Positions 27,961-36,625 of a DNA stretch of 64,000 bases are shown here, one piece after another; within the stretch, counting starts at the first letter, position 1, and the number at the start of each line of letters is the position of its first letter. A model generated the notes under the pieces. The model was not told where the DNA came from. It worked only from the letters and a program-made list of their open reading frames with translations, and made no database searches. This DNA comes from an uncultured Alphaproteobacteria bacterium (GTDB taxonomy: Bacteria > Pseudomonadota > Alphaproteobacteria > Rhizobiales > Aestuariivirgaceae): positions 1-64,000 of the forward strand of contig CAMFKI010000007.1 of NCBI GenBank assembly GCA_945957365.1. Direction: 5' to 3'. A program made the position numbers and the translations under genes.

Positions 27961-29154
27961 TCAGCTGCCGAAGACCATGATGAAGACGGAATCGACGGCG
28001 CGCGACCAGATGGAGTTTTCCGCCGGGACGGCGCCGCCCGTGACCACCGGTACGTCGGCCACCGTCACGCCATCGACGATGAAGCGGACGGACCCGACCT
28101 GCTGGTTGGCCTGGACCGGCGCCAGCAGCGGGCCGGTGTAGGCGAGTTTCACTTCCGCCATGTCCTGCTCCTCCGGTGTCAGCGCCACACGCACGTCGGC
28201 GGAAGCGAGCAGCGGCACGTGGCGCTCGGTGCCGCCCCACACCCGGGCCTCGCCGACGCGGTCGCCCTTGGCATAGATGTCGATGGTGTGGAACTGCTTG
28301 AAGCCGTAGTCGAGCAGGCCCTGGGCGTCGAGCTTGCGGTCGTTGATACTCTTGAGCCCGGCGATCACCATGACGAGCCGGCGCCCGTCGCGGACGGCAG
28401 ACCCGATCAGCCCATATCCGGCCTCCTTGGTGTAGCCGGTCTTCATGCCGTCGGCACCGGGATAGTCCTTGAGCAGCGGGTTGCGGTTCTGCTGGGTGAT
28501 CTTGTTCCAGGTGAATTCGGGGATCGAATAATACTGATAATATTGGGGAAAATTGTTGATGATGTAACGCGCCAGCACGGCGAGGTCGCGCACGCTCATC
28601 CGGTGCTCGGGATCGGGCAGGCCGGTGGCGTTCTTGAACGTGGCGCTGCTGGCGCCCAGTTCATGGGCGCGCTTGGTCATCTGCTCGGCGAAGGCCTGTT
28701 CGCTCCCGGCCATGTTCTCGGCGATGACGATGCAGGCGTCATTCGCCGACTGCACGATGACGCCCTTGATGAGGTCGCCGAGCGCGATCTCGGAATTCAG
28801 TTCGGCATACATGGTGGAGCCGCCCGAGGAGGCACCGCCGCGTTTCCAGGCGTCCTGGCTGACCTTGAATTTCTGGTCGAGGGTCAACTTGCCGGCCTTC
28901 AGCGCCTCGAACACCATGATCATGGTCATCAGCTTGCTCATCGAGGCGGGCGGGACCGGTTCGTCGGCGTCCTTCTCGTAGAGCACCCGACCGGTGCGGG
29001 CATCCATAAGGATGGCCTCCGCCGCCTTCGCGACATAGGGGCCGTCGGCCGCCTTGCCCTGGGCCAGCAGATCATCCGCTCCCGGCAGGGCAAGCAGCAG
29101 CATCGCCGACAGGGCGAAGCAGATGACTCGACGAAGACGCACAACTGACCTCAT
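27961..29154 (-). CDS. D-alanyl-D-alanine carboxypeptidase (penicillin-binding protein, S11 family)
   Basis: The enzyme trims the terminal D-Ala from peptidoglycan peptides in the periplasm. The 397-residue protein has a signal peptide (about 1-32), the SxxK motif S71-M-S-K74, the SAN motif (VQSANDACI) and KTG (MKTGYTKEAG), all intact. A beta-rich C-terminal PBP5-like domain follows, from about 275. The last part has no obvious amphipathic anchor. It is upstream of tmk and downstream of rlpA in the conserved order, although an alpha/beta hydrolase gene lies between it and rlpA here. Confidence 0.95.
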   Translation of the reverse strand: MRSVVRLRRVICFALSAMLLLALPGADDLLAQGKAADGPYVAKAAEAILMDARTGRVLYEKDADEPVPPASMSKLMTMIMVFEALKAGKLTLDQKFKVSQDAWKRGGASSGGSTMYAELNSEIALGDLIKGVIVQSANDACIVIAENMAGSEQAFAEQMTKRAHELGASSATFKNATGLPDPEHRMSVRDLAVLARYIINNFPQYYQYYSIPEFTWNKITQQNRNPLLKDYPGADGMKTGYTKEAGYGLIGSAVRDGRRLVMVIAGLKSINDRKLDAQGLLDYGFKQFHTIDIYAKGDRVGEARVWGGTERHVPLLASADVRVALTPEEQDMAEVKLAYTGPLLAPVQANQQVGSVRFIVDGVTVADVPVVTGGAVPAENSIWSRAVDSVFIMVFGS

Positions 29155-29331
29155 GTGAACACGCTAATGGCCTTCCGCCCTGAAAGCAACGCGACGCACC
29201 AGGCGAAACGATGACCTCTCCAGCCCCTGCCCCACCCCCGCCGCCGGTGGCTGGCGCCGCCCACCGGGGTGGCGTATGGCTCCGCCGGAGGTGGCCGCTG
29301 GGCCGCCGAACCATCCTGAAGGAGCAACCCC

Positions 29332-30150
29332 GTGCCCGCATTCTATGGCTCTGCAGCCGTCATCCACTATGAACAGACGGGGGACGGTCCCGACATCGTC
29401 TGGGTCGGCGGCGGCGGCACCCAGGGACGTGACTGGCAACGATTTCAAACCCCCGATTTCGACGCCCGCTGGCGCAGCACGGTGTTCGACAACCGCGGCA
29501 TCGGCCGCACCCTGTGCGATGTGCCCCTGCCGTGGCCGATCGAAGCGTTCTCCGCCGATCTCGCGGAGTTGGTGCGCGGCGTCTGCGGCGGGCCGGTGCG
29601 GCTGATCGGAACGTCGCTCGGGTCGGCCATCGTGCAGCAGCTGGCCATCGACCACCCGGAGCTCGTCACCTGCGCCATCGTGATGGGCACCGGTGCCTGG
29701 AGCACCGGCTGGGGCTGGGACTACCAGATCGCCGAAATCGAATTCCGCCAGAACGGCGGCCGCCTCGACGGGCTGATGGGCGCCACTCACTACGCCAGCA
29801 TGCTCTACCCCGCGCGGGCGCTGGGTGACCGCGAGATGTGGCCGAAGCTGAAGGCCCTGCTGCTCGAATGGATGGATTCGGGCGAGAACGAAGGTTCGCT
29901 CGTTCCGCAATGGGATGCATCGCTGCGCTTTGACCAGCGCGAACAGCTGGCGTCGGTGCGCGTGCCCGTTCACGTCATTGCCTTCGATGAGGACGTCCAG
30001 GCGCCGCCGCAGGATGGCGAGGAACTCGCGGCGCTCGTGCCGGGTGCGGAACTCCATCTGCTCAAGGGCATGGGGCACGGCTCCTGGTATGGCCACGCCC
30101 ACAGCGAGATCAACAGCTACCTCGCGGGGATCCTGGCGCGATACCCCTGA
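29332..30150 (+). CDS. Alpha/beta-fold hydrolase
   Basis: This 272-residue protein has the alpha/beta hydrolase nucleophile elbow GTSLGS (S95), the oxyanion-region GGGGTQGRDW, and the C-terminal catalytic histidine in GMGHGSW. Its substrate is unknown. The start is GTG at 29332, with AAGGAG seven bases upstream. It is on the plus strand between the minus-strand rlpA and carboxypeptidase genes, which are usually neighbours, so it looks like an insertion. The 177 bases before it hold GC-rich short inverted repeats and presumably both divergent promoters. Confidence 0.88.
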   Translation: MPAFYGSAAVIHYEQTGDGPDIVWVGGGGTQGRDWQRFQTPDFDARWRSTVFDNRGIGRTLCDVPLPWPIEAFSADLAELVRGVCGGPVRLIGTSLGSAIVQQLAIDHPELVTCAIVMGTGAWSTGWGWDYQIAEIEFRQNGGRLDGLMGATHYASMLYPARALGDREMWPKLKALLLEWMDSGENEGSLVPQWDASLRFDQREQLASVRVPVHVIAFDEDVQAPPQDGEELAALVPGAELHLLKGMGHGSWYGHAHSEINSYLAGILARYP

Positions 30151-30162
30151 GGCTGTGGGTCT

Positions 30163-31173
30163 CTATTGCAGCGAGGCCTGCACGGCTTCGGTCTTGATCA
30201 GGCGGGCATCGGTGAAGCCGGCCGACTGGGCGTCGACCAGTGCCGTCTGCGCATCGCTACTGTCGTTGATGGGTCCGAGCCGCACCCTGTAGATGGGCCC
30301 CGCCGCACCCGACAGTTCGATGAACTGGACCGGCCAGGTCGCGGAAAACTGATCGCGGGTGCGGGCGGCGTTACCACCATCGGCGAATGAACCGAGCTGG
30401 ATGAAATAGCTGACCTCGCCCCCGCTCGCGGGCGCCGGGGCGGCCTCCTGTACGGGTGGCTGGTAGGCGACCATGACGGGTTTGGGAGCTTGCGCGGCAA
30501 CGGGCGTCACGGGCTTGGCCTGGGCCACCATCACGTTGTCGCTGCCGGAACGGCCACGCCGGCGGTCGGCGGCGGCGATCAGGTTGCGGGTGGGCGTGCC
30601 GCGGCCGAGTTCGGTGTTCATTGCCAGAAGATGCTTGCCGCCATTGTCGTCGATCGGCGCCGGGCCGAGGTACTGAACGCGGACCGTGGTGGTGCCCTTG
30701 TCGAGATAGCCCAGCGCATCCGCACCGGCCTTCGACATGTCCATGATCCGCGTATTGACGAAGGGACCGCGATCATTGACGCGCACGACGATTTCGCGGC
30801 CGTTCTCGAGATTGGTCACCTTGACGTAGCTCGGCAGCGGCAGCGTGGCGCTGGCCGCGGTCAGGCGGTTCATGTCGAACCACTCGCCGTTCGACGTCTT
30901 GCGGCGATTGAAGTCCTCGCCATACCACGAGGCAACACCCTTCTTGTCGTAGCCCGGCTGTTCCTTGGGCTCGAACCACTGGCCCGCCACCTGGTAGGGC
31001 TTGCCGACGTAATATTTGCCACCGCCCCACGGCACCGGACCGTTGCCGGGGTAGATCGGGCTGCCCTTTCCAGCGAAGGGGTCCTGTCGCGCCGTCTGCT
31101 TGTGGGACGCGCAGCCGGCAGCCGCCAGACCGACAGCGACCAGCACCAACCCGTTTCGCGCCAAACGCAACAT
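30163..31173 (-). CDS. rlpA: RlpA-type septal lytic transglycosylase with SPOR domain (lipoprotein)
   Basis: RlpA cleaves glycan strands without stem peptides at the septum. The start at 31173 gives a 336-residue lipoprotein with lipobox-like VGLAAAGC; GGAGAG is well placed before it. A longer frame to 31218 adds a charged extension before the signal and is less likely. The double-psi barrel domain (GVASWYGEDFNRRKTSNGEW, then VRVNDRGPFV with the catalytic Asp) is followed by a low-complexity linker and a C-terminal SPOR domain (YFIQLGSFADGGNAART) that binds denuded septal glycan. Confidence 0.94.
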   Translation of the reverse strand: MLRLARNGLVLVAVGLAAAGCASHKQTARQDPFAGKGSPIYPGNGPVPWGGGKYYVGKPYQVAGQWFEPKEQPGYDKKGVASWYGEDFNRRKTSNGEWFDMNRLTAASATLPLPSYVKVTNLENGREIVVRVNDRGPFVNTRIMDMSKAGADALGYLDKGTTTVRVQYLGPAPIDDNGGKHLLAMNTELGRGTPTRNLIAAADRRRGRSGSDNVMVAQAKPVTPVAAQAPKPVMVAYQPPVQEAAPAPASGGEVSYFIQLGSFADGGNAARTRDQFSATWPVQFIELSGAAGPIYRVRLGPINDSSDAQTALVDAQSAGFTDARLIKTEAVQASLQ

Positions 31174-31300
31174 ACCGACACTCTCCGACCAACAGGCCCT
31201 TGCGCACGCGTGGCGCAAATGATTCCGCTGGTCGAGATGTTTGCGCCCGGAGCGTAAACGGCAGGTTGGGAAGCATGGTTAACGGCGGGTTGACGGGGCC

Positions 31301-32017
31301 CTACTCGGCGGCCGCCGACTTGCCCTGCAGGCGTTCGATATTCTGCTGCGCCTTGTCGTTGCCGGCGGCCAGCGCCTGCTGATAGAGATCGAGCGCCTTG
31401 GTCTTGTCGACGGTGGTGCCCCAGCCCATTTCATACATGCCGCCGAGATTGTTGAGGCCCCAGGGGTCGCGCTGGGCGGCCGCCGCCTGGAACAGCGTGA
31501 AGGCCTTGTTGAGGTCGCGCGCCACGCCCTTGCCCTCGAGGTAGAGCATGCCGAGGTTGTTCTGGGCGTCTGCGAGTTTCTGGTCGGCGGCCTTCTGATA
31601 CCATTCGGCCGCCTTGGTGAGATCGACCTCGGCGCCACGGCCCTGCTGATAGGCCTGGCCCAGCGCATCCATGGCCGGGGCGTAGCCCTTGCCGGCGGCG
31701 TCCTGATAGAGCTTCAGGGCCGTCGGATAATCCTGCTTGAGGCCCTTTGCGCCGCGCGAAACCAGTCGGGCGAGGTGATACTGCGCATCGACATTGCCCT
31801 GGAGAGCGGCCTGGCGGAACCAGCGGGCCGCTTCCGCCTCGTCGGCTGCAACATTCTGGCCGGTCTCATAGGCGAGGCCAACCTGGTACTGGGCATCGAC
31901 GTCGCCGACCTTGGCAAGGGTGAGCTGCTTGTCGAAAGGCAGGTCCTGCAGCGACTGCGCGGCAGCCGGCGCGGCGGCGGCGAGGAGGAGTGCAAGGACG
32001 GCGAACGGGTGGCGCAT
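31301..32017 (-). CDS. Exported Sel1-like repeat protein
   Basis: The 238-residue product has a signal peptide (MRHPFAVLALLLAAAAPAAAQ) and about five Sel1-like repeats of 36 residues (for example AQYQVGLAYETGQNVAADEAEA and AQNNLGMLYLEGKGVARDLNKA). Such proteins act as scaffolds for protein-protein contacts. A GTG three codons upstream (32026) is possible but the ATG opens the signal peptide cleanly. It lies 10 bases after the DUF2147 gene and is probably co-transcribed with it. Confidence 0.9.
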   Translation of the reverse strand: MRHPFAVLALLLAAAAPAAAQSLQDLPFDKQLTLAKVGDVDAQYQVGLAYETGQNVAADEAEAARWFRQAALQGNVDAQYHLARLVSRGAKGLKQDYPTALKLYQDAAGKGYAPAMDALGQAYQQGRGAEVDLTKAAEWYQKAADQKLADAQNNLGMLYLEGKGVARDLNKAFTLFQAAAAQRDPWGLNNLGGMYEMGWGTTVDKTKALDLYQQALAAGNDKAQQNIERLQGKSAAAE

Positions 32018-32027
32018 TGAGCTCACT

Positions 32028-32459
32028 CTAATCGATACGAACGAATTTCATGGACTTGCACAGGATGGCGGCGACGCAGCCGTTGACCTTCATGGTTCCG
32101 GGACTGACGAGCTGCATGCTGGAAGAATAGGTGTTGCCGTCGTCAGGGTTGTAGATGGTGCCCCTCCAGACGCCAGCGCCGGACGGCCGCATGTCGGAGA
32201 GGATGGTCAGTCCGATGACCGGGCGCTTGCGCAGGGCGGGGTTGGGGTTCTCCTTGTCGAGGCGCGGCCTGCCCTTGTCGTCATGCGCCTTCTTCAGCGC
32301 CACCACGGTGCCGCAAAGCCCCGGACCGCATTGCGAAACCCGGACGGTGACCTTGCCGTTGGACATCCGCCAGGTCCCGGTTGCGCTGTCGGACGCCAGC
32401 GCCGGAAGCGCGCCAACCGCCAAACCCAGCGTCAAAACGATGAGCGCCGCCGCCCGCAT
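32028..32459 (-). CDS. Exported DUF2147-family protein
   Basis: The 143-residue protein has a signal peptide (MRAAALIVLTLGLAVGALPALA) and the DUF2147 pattern: GTWRMSNGKVTVRVSQCGPGLCGTVV, a GRP..D.ENP segment, and GTIYNPDDGNTYSSSMQL. Four cysteines (two in each half) could form disulfides. The family is periplasmic and of unknown function. It precedes the Sel1-repeat gene on the same strand. Confidence 0.88.
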   Translation of the reverse strand: MRAAALIVLTLGLAVGALPALASDSATGTWRMSNGKVTVRVSQCGPGLCGTVVALKKAHDDKGRPRLDKENPNPALRKRPVIGLTILSDMRPSGAGVWRGTIYNPDDGNTYSSSMQLVSPGTMKVNGCVAAILCKSMKFVRID

Positions 32460-32561
32460 TCCTGAAACCTCCGCACAGCCGCCATGCGCCCTGCCCCGAT
32501 CATGCCCGATTGCCCGGGAATAGGGGAAGGGTTATCGTCGCCGTCCTCAGCACAGGAGATC

Positions 32562-33332
32562 ATGATGGGGAACCTCGCAACGCTCAAGACCGCAAAAACT
32601 CTTGAAGCCGACGAATGGCAATTGCGTGTCGACCTTGCGGCGGCTTTCAGGCTGGCGGCCCGCTATGACTGGCACGAGGCGGTGGCCAACCACCTGAGCC
32701 TCGCGGTTTCGGCCGACGGCAAGAAGTTCCTCATGAACCCGCGCTGGAAGCATTTCTCGCGCGTCAAGGCCTCGGAATTGCTGCTGCTCGATTCCGATGA
32801 CAAGTCCACCATGGATCGGCCGGACGCCCCGGACCTCACCGCCTGGTGCATCCACGGCCGCATGCACGCCACGGTGCCGCAGGCGCGCTGCATCATTCAC
32901 CTGCACCCGCCCTATGCCACCGCAGTCGCCTCGCTGGCCAATCCGGACATCCTGCCGATCGACCAGAATACGGCGCGCTTCTACAATCGCGTGGCCTTCG
33001 ACATGGACTATGGCGGCATGGCGAACACCGACGAGGAAGGGGACCGTCTGGGCCGCCTGCTCGGCAACAAGCAGATGATGATGATGGGCAATCACGGCCT
33101 TCTCGTCTGCGCCTCCACCGTGGCCGAGGCCTTCGACCTGACCTACTATTTCGAGCGCGCCTGCCGCAATCTGGTGCTGGCCTACTCGACCGGACAGAAG
33201 CTGCACGTGATGAGCGATGCGGTGGCCGAGAAGACCGCGCAGGAATGGGAAGCCGACCGCGAGCAGTTCAAGTCCCACTTCGCCGAGATGAAGGAAATCC
33301 TCGACACCGAGGACCCCTCCTACGCGGAGTAG
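32562..33332 (+). CDS. Class II aldolase/adducin-family protein
   Basis: The 256-residue protein has the class II aldolase fold with zinc-ligand histidines H113 and H115 (IIHLHPPYA) and H178 in MGNHGLL. The FucA-type enzymes cleave sugar phosphates; this subgroup (long N-terminal helix, WHEAVANHLSLAVS) is widespread in alphaproteobacteria without a proven substrate. The usual catalytic glutamate is not apparent (the region reads IHGRMHA). The frame extends to 32484, but AGGAG precedes the ATG at 32562; the next codon is also ATG. Confidence 0.88.
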   Translation: MMGNLATLKTAKTLEADEWQLRVDLAAAFRLAARYDWHEAVANHLSLAVSADGKKFLMNPRWKHFSRVKASELLLLDSDDKSTMDRPDAPDLTAWCIHGRMHATVPQARCIIHLHPPYATAVASLANPDILPIDQNTARFYNRVAFDMDYGGMANTDEEGDRLGRLLGNKQMMMMGNHGLLVCASTVAEAFDLTYYFERACRNLVLAYSTGQKLHVMSDAVAEKTAQEWEADREQFKSHFAEMKEILDTEDPSYAE

Positions 33333-33465
33333 CGGCAGCCAGCGGAGGCGAGGCGAAGGGCCGCTGACAAGCTGGCGTCTTCGCCCGTCATGCCGCAGCG
33401 CCGGCCGCAATTCGCGGCGGCTGAAAAGCTCCTGCCCACCTTGAGCAGCGAGGCCGCGCCGCAGG

Positions 33466-33591
33466 ATGATCCCAGGCGGCTGGTGTTCCGGCGCAGCGGC
33501 CCAGGGGCCTGACCAGCAGGTCTATCTGCTCGATCCCGGCAATCACCTGATCGAGTTCGGCAGCGCCCTCCCGAACGCCGTCGAAACCTAA
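33466..33591 (+). pseudogene. Remnant of a VOC/glyoxalase-fold protein (C-terminal piece)
   Basis: The frame after an in-frame stop at 33466 reads ...DQQVYLLDPGNHLIEFGS and ends at TAA (33589-33591). The pattern Q-x-V-Y-x-x-D-P-x-x-H-x-I-E-F is the C-terminal metal-binding strand of glyoxalase/bleomycin-resistance proteins, where the glutamate is a metal ligand. No start codon or N-terminal half is visible in the 130 bases upstream. It is most likely a decayed gene fragment; the rest of this gap (33333-33610) has no gene that I can support. Confidence 0.5.
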
Positions 33592-33610
33592 TTCGGAACT
33601 TTGGGCTGCG

Positions 33611-34129
33611 TCACTTGCCGGAAGCGGGTTTTCCAAGGCCAAGCCGCCGCGCGATGTAGGCCTGCGCCCGCGTCTGCATCTGGCAGGCTGCAAAGCAGAA
33701 GCAGATCGGCACGATCAGTGCCAGGAAAGCCGGCCAGAGCGTAAAGGGGCTGTCGTGTTCCGTGCCGAAGGAGGCCGGTGACAGGGCATAGGCCCAGGCC
33801 GGAGCCGAAACAGCCATCAGCGCCAGCAGGAACAGCGAGCCGATGGTCGGTGTGAGCGTGCTGCTGAATTCAGGCCGCGGCCCCGACTGGCGGCCGGTGA
33901 GCCAGCTCGCGATTTCGGTCGAGAAGATGGCGTAGGAGCCCGCGATGGCAGCCGCACTGGCAATGTTCAGTTCCGCCGGAAGCAGGAGTGCCGATGCGAA
34001 CTTGATGTATGGCAGGTGTCCGACAAAGCGCACCACCAGCCGCGACGCATATCGTTTCTGCTCGGAAGGGCGCCGCACCAGAGGAGATGGTGATCGAGGT
34101 GCGCCGCCGGCAAGTAGCTCCCTGATCAT
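33611..34129 (-). CDS. Membrane protein, function unknown
   Basis: A 172-residue protein with about three hydrophobic segments: around 47-73, 96-116 and 130-150 (PAFLALIVPICFCFAACQM). The N-terminus is basic. No family is recognised. It is flanked by the VOC remnant and by a 361-base gap without genes, so it is isolated. A modest RBS and normal codon use make it a probable but not certain gene. Confidence 0.55.
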   Translation of the reverse strand: MIRELLAGGAPRSPSPLVRRPSEQKRYASRLVVRFVGHLPYIKFASALLLPAELNIASAAAIAGSYAIFSTEIASWLTGRQSGPRPEFSSTLTPTIGSLFLLALMAVSAPAWAYALSPASFGTEHDSPFTLWPAFLALIVPICFCFAACQMQTRAQAYIARRLGLGKPASGK

Positions 34130-34490
34130 GATGGATCCCGTCTGAGGTTTCGAACGTCACCCAGATATGTATGCATTACGATATTTGAATTTACAGGCTC
34201 GCGCGTCCATGCACCGGAGCGTGCGTTTTTATAAAAATTGAAAGAAAATGTCGGTATTCCGTTGACTGCATGACCAGTCACAAGTCGCTCGCGCCATTCC
34301 GGGCCTGCCTGGCGACGTTCCTTGCCGCGCCGGTCACGCCACCGCCTGCGCCCGCCCGGCATGCGACTGGGTCGCCCGCGTGGTGTCTTGACGGCGTCCC
34401 GCCGGCTGGGGCATGGGTGGGACCGAACGGGATGCCAAAGCTGCCTGGCTGCTTTCGGCGTCCCCCGACAAGTGATTGATTCGCTTCGTC
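34130..34490. other. Gene-free gap upstream of tRNA-Ser
   Basis: The first 130 bases are unusually AT-rich (ATTACGATATTTGAATTT, TTTTTATAAAAATTGAAAG); the remainder is GC-rich with no protein-like frame on either strand. It presumably contains the tRNA promoter and that of the minus-strand membrane protein gene, but I could not identify either with confidence. Confidence 0.4.
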
Positions 34491-34580
34491 GGAGGGGTGG
34501 CAGAGCGGTCGATTGCGGCGGTCTTGAAAACCGTTGAGGGTTCACGCCCTCCGGGGGTTCGAATCCCTCCCCCTCCGCCA
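34491..34580 (+). tRNA. tRNA-Ser (anticodon TGA)
   Basis: A complete class II tRNA with encoded CCA. The acceptor arms are GGAGGGG (34491-34497) and CCCCTCC (34570-34576), with discriminator G and CCA at 34578-34580. The anticodon loop reads CTTGAAAA with anticodon TGA. The long variable arm GAGGGTTCACGCCCTC is the hallmark of tRNA-Ser, and the T-arm has GGTTCGAATCC. It is upstream of the peptide ABC operon on the same strand. Confidence 0.97.
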
Positions 34581-34688
34581 CCAACCAGCCGAAGCGACTG
34601 GCCGTCCGGTGCCACCATGCCCGGCGGTTTGACAGCCGACCGCGAACATCGCCATGATGGCCGCCAGGAATGGCGAAGGGCTGAATGC

Positions 34689-35723
34689 ATGGAACGGGGA
34701 AAGGCAGGGCGGATGGTCCGCCAGCTGGCTTCGTTCTGCCTGACACTGGCACTGACCTTCATCGGTCTCACCGCCGTAACCTTCCTGATCAGCAGGCTCA
34801 CCCATATCGACCCGGTCCTGGCGCTGGTGGGCGACAAGGCCAGCAAGGACGTCTATGACCAGGCCTATCACGCCATGGGCCTCGACCAGCCGCTGGTGGT
34901 GCAATATGCCTATTACCTCAAGCGGCTGGTGAGCGGCGATTTCGGCGTTTCGGTGCTCACCTCGCAGCCGGTGCTGTCGGACCTCCTGCGGGTGTTCCCC
35001 GCCACCTTCGAACTCGCCACCGTGGCCATCGTCATCGGCGTGGCGCTGGGCATTCCGGCGGGTGTCGTGGCGGGTGCCCGGAAGGGCAGCTGGCCCGATC
35101 ACCTGGTGCGCGTCGTGGGGCTGTTCGGCTATTCGGTGCCGGTGTTCTGGCTGGGGCTCGTCGGCCTCTTCGTGTTCTACGGCAAGCTCGGCTGGGTGTC
35201 GGGAACCGGGCGGCTCGACGTTTTCTACGAGGATGTGGTGACGCCACGAACCGGGATCATTCTCGTTGATTCCGCGCTCGACGGCGACTGGGACATCTTC
35301 CGCAATGCCTTCAGTCACCTGATCCTGCCTGCCGCGATCCTCGGCTTCTTTTCCCTTGCCTATATCGCACGCATGACGCGCAGCTTCATGATCGGGCAGC
35401 TGTCGCAGGAATACATCACCACGGCGCGGGTGAAGGGGCGCTCCTTCTGGGGGGCGGTGTGGCGGCATGCCTTCCCCAACATCATGGTGCCGCTCATCAC
35501 CGTGGTCGGACTGAGCTACGCCTCGCTGCTCGAGGGTGCGGTGCTGACCGAAACGGTGTTCGCATGGCCGGGTCTCGGTCTTTACATCACGAGGGCCCTG
35601 TTCAACGGCGACATGAACGCCGTCCTCGGCGGCACCATCCTGGTGGGCGCGGTGTTCATCGGCATCAACCTCGTCAGCGACCTGCTCTACAAGGTCTTCG
35701 ATCCAAGGCTGCGCGACGCATGA
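34689..35723 (+). CDS. Peptide ABC transporter permease, DppB/OppB type
   Basis: The first permease of a dipeptide/oligopeptide uptake system in the inner membrane. From the ATG at 34689 it has 344 residues with six membrane segments, the first near 17-40. It has the DppB-type N-terminus (DPVLALVGDKAS, MGLDQPLVVQYAYYLKRLVSGDFG) and the EAA loop (EYITTARVKGRSFWGAVWRHAFPN). The open frame runs back through the tRNA, which cannot be coding. ATG at 34713 is an alternative start. It overlaps the next gene by four bases (ATGA). Confidence 0.93.
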   Translation: MERGKAGRMVRQLASFCLTLALTFIGLTAVTFLISRLTHIDPVLALVGDKASKDVYDQAYHAMGLDQPLVVQYAYYLKRLVSGDFGVSVLTSQPVLSDLLRVFPATFELATVAIVIGVALGIPAGVVAGARKGSWPDHLVRVVGLFGYSVPVFWLGLVGLFVFYGKLGWVSGTGRLDVFYEDVVTPRTGIILVDSALDGDWDIFRNAFSHLILPAAILGFFSLAYIARMTRSFMIGQLSQEYITTARVKGRSFWGAVWRHAFPNIMVPLITVVGLSYASLLEGAVLTETVFAWPGLGLYITRALFNGDMNAVLGGTILVGAVFIGINLVSDLLYKVFDPRLRDA

Positions 35724-36625
35724 AGCAATCCCTCACCCACTGGCTGATGGAGGACGCCCCGCGCTCGCGGCGGCAGGCCGCGATGGGCAGCCTCTATCGC
35801 GGGCTTCTGGCGCTGGTCGGCAATCCGCCCGCCCTGGTCGGGCTGGTGATCGTCACCATACTGGTTTTGATCGCGATCTTCGCCCCCTTCCTCGACCGCG
35901 GCATCTCACCGATCGCGCAGGACCTCGGCAACCGGCTGGCGCCGCCCTCGGCCGCACACTGGTTCGGCACCGACGAACTCGGACGCGACATCTATTCCCG
36001 CACACTCTACGGCTCTCGCGTGACGCTGACGATCGTCGGCCTGGTGTCGGTCGTGGTCACGCCCATCGGCCTCGCGGTGGGAACGCTCTCGGGCTATCTC
36101 GGGGGCTGGGTCGACAGCGTGCTGATGCGCATCACCGACGTGTTCCTCGCCTTTCCGCGCCTCGTCCTGGCGCTCGCTTTCGCGGCGGCGCTGGGGCCCG
36201 GCATCGAGAATGCGGTGATCGCCATCTCACTCACCGCCTGGCCGCCCTATGCGCGGATCGCGCGGGCCGAAACCATCACCATCGCCAAGAGCGACTTCAT
36301 CCAGGCGGTGGTCCTGCAAGGCGCCTCGACGTGGCGCATCCTCATCCGCCACATCGTGCCGCTGTGCCTGTCCTCGGTCATCGTGCGCTTGACGCTCGAC
36401 ATGGCGGGCATCATCCTCACGGCGGCGGGCCTTGGCTTCCTCGGTCTCGGGGCGCAGCCTCCCACGGCGGAATGGGGTGCAATGGTGTCTGCCGGCCGCG
36501 ACGTCATTCTCGACCAGTGGTGGGTGGCGACCATTCCCGGCGTTGCGATCTTCCTCGTCAGCCTCGGCTTCAACCTGCTGGGCGACGGGTTGCGCGACGT
36601 CTTCGATCCCAAGGACGCGTCATGA
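35720..36625 (+). CDS. Peptide ABC transporter permease, DppC/OppC type
   Basis: The second permease subunit: 301 residues from the ATG at 35720, with the OppC_N segment (ALVGLVIVTILVLIAIFAPFL), HWFGTDELGRDIYSRTLYGSR (a DppC hallmark) and the EAA loop (SDFIQAVVLQGASTWRILIRHIVP). Start and stop both overlap neighbours in ATGA, so translation along the operon is coupled. Confidence 0.95.
   Translation: MKQSLTHWLMEDAPRSRRQAAMGSLYRGLLALVGNPPALVGLVIVTILVLIAIFAPFLDRGISPIAQDLGNRLAPPSAAHWFGTDELGRDIYSRTLYGSRVTLTIVGLVSVVVTPIGLAVGTLSGYLGGWVDSVLMRITDVFLAFPRLVLALAFAAALGPGIENAVIAISLTAWPPYARIARAETITIAKSDFIQAVVLQGASTWRILIRHIVPLCLSSVIVRLTLDMAGIILTAAGLGFLGLGAQPPTAEWGAMVSAGRDVILDQWWVATIPGVAIFLVSLGFNLLGDGLRDVFDPKDAS

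Noticed and set aside
34476..34688. N-terminal extension of the DppB-type permease frame
   Set aside because: It would run through the complete tRNA-Ser gene and has no membrane-protein character; the start is placed at 34689.
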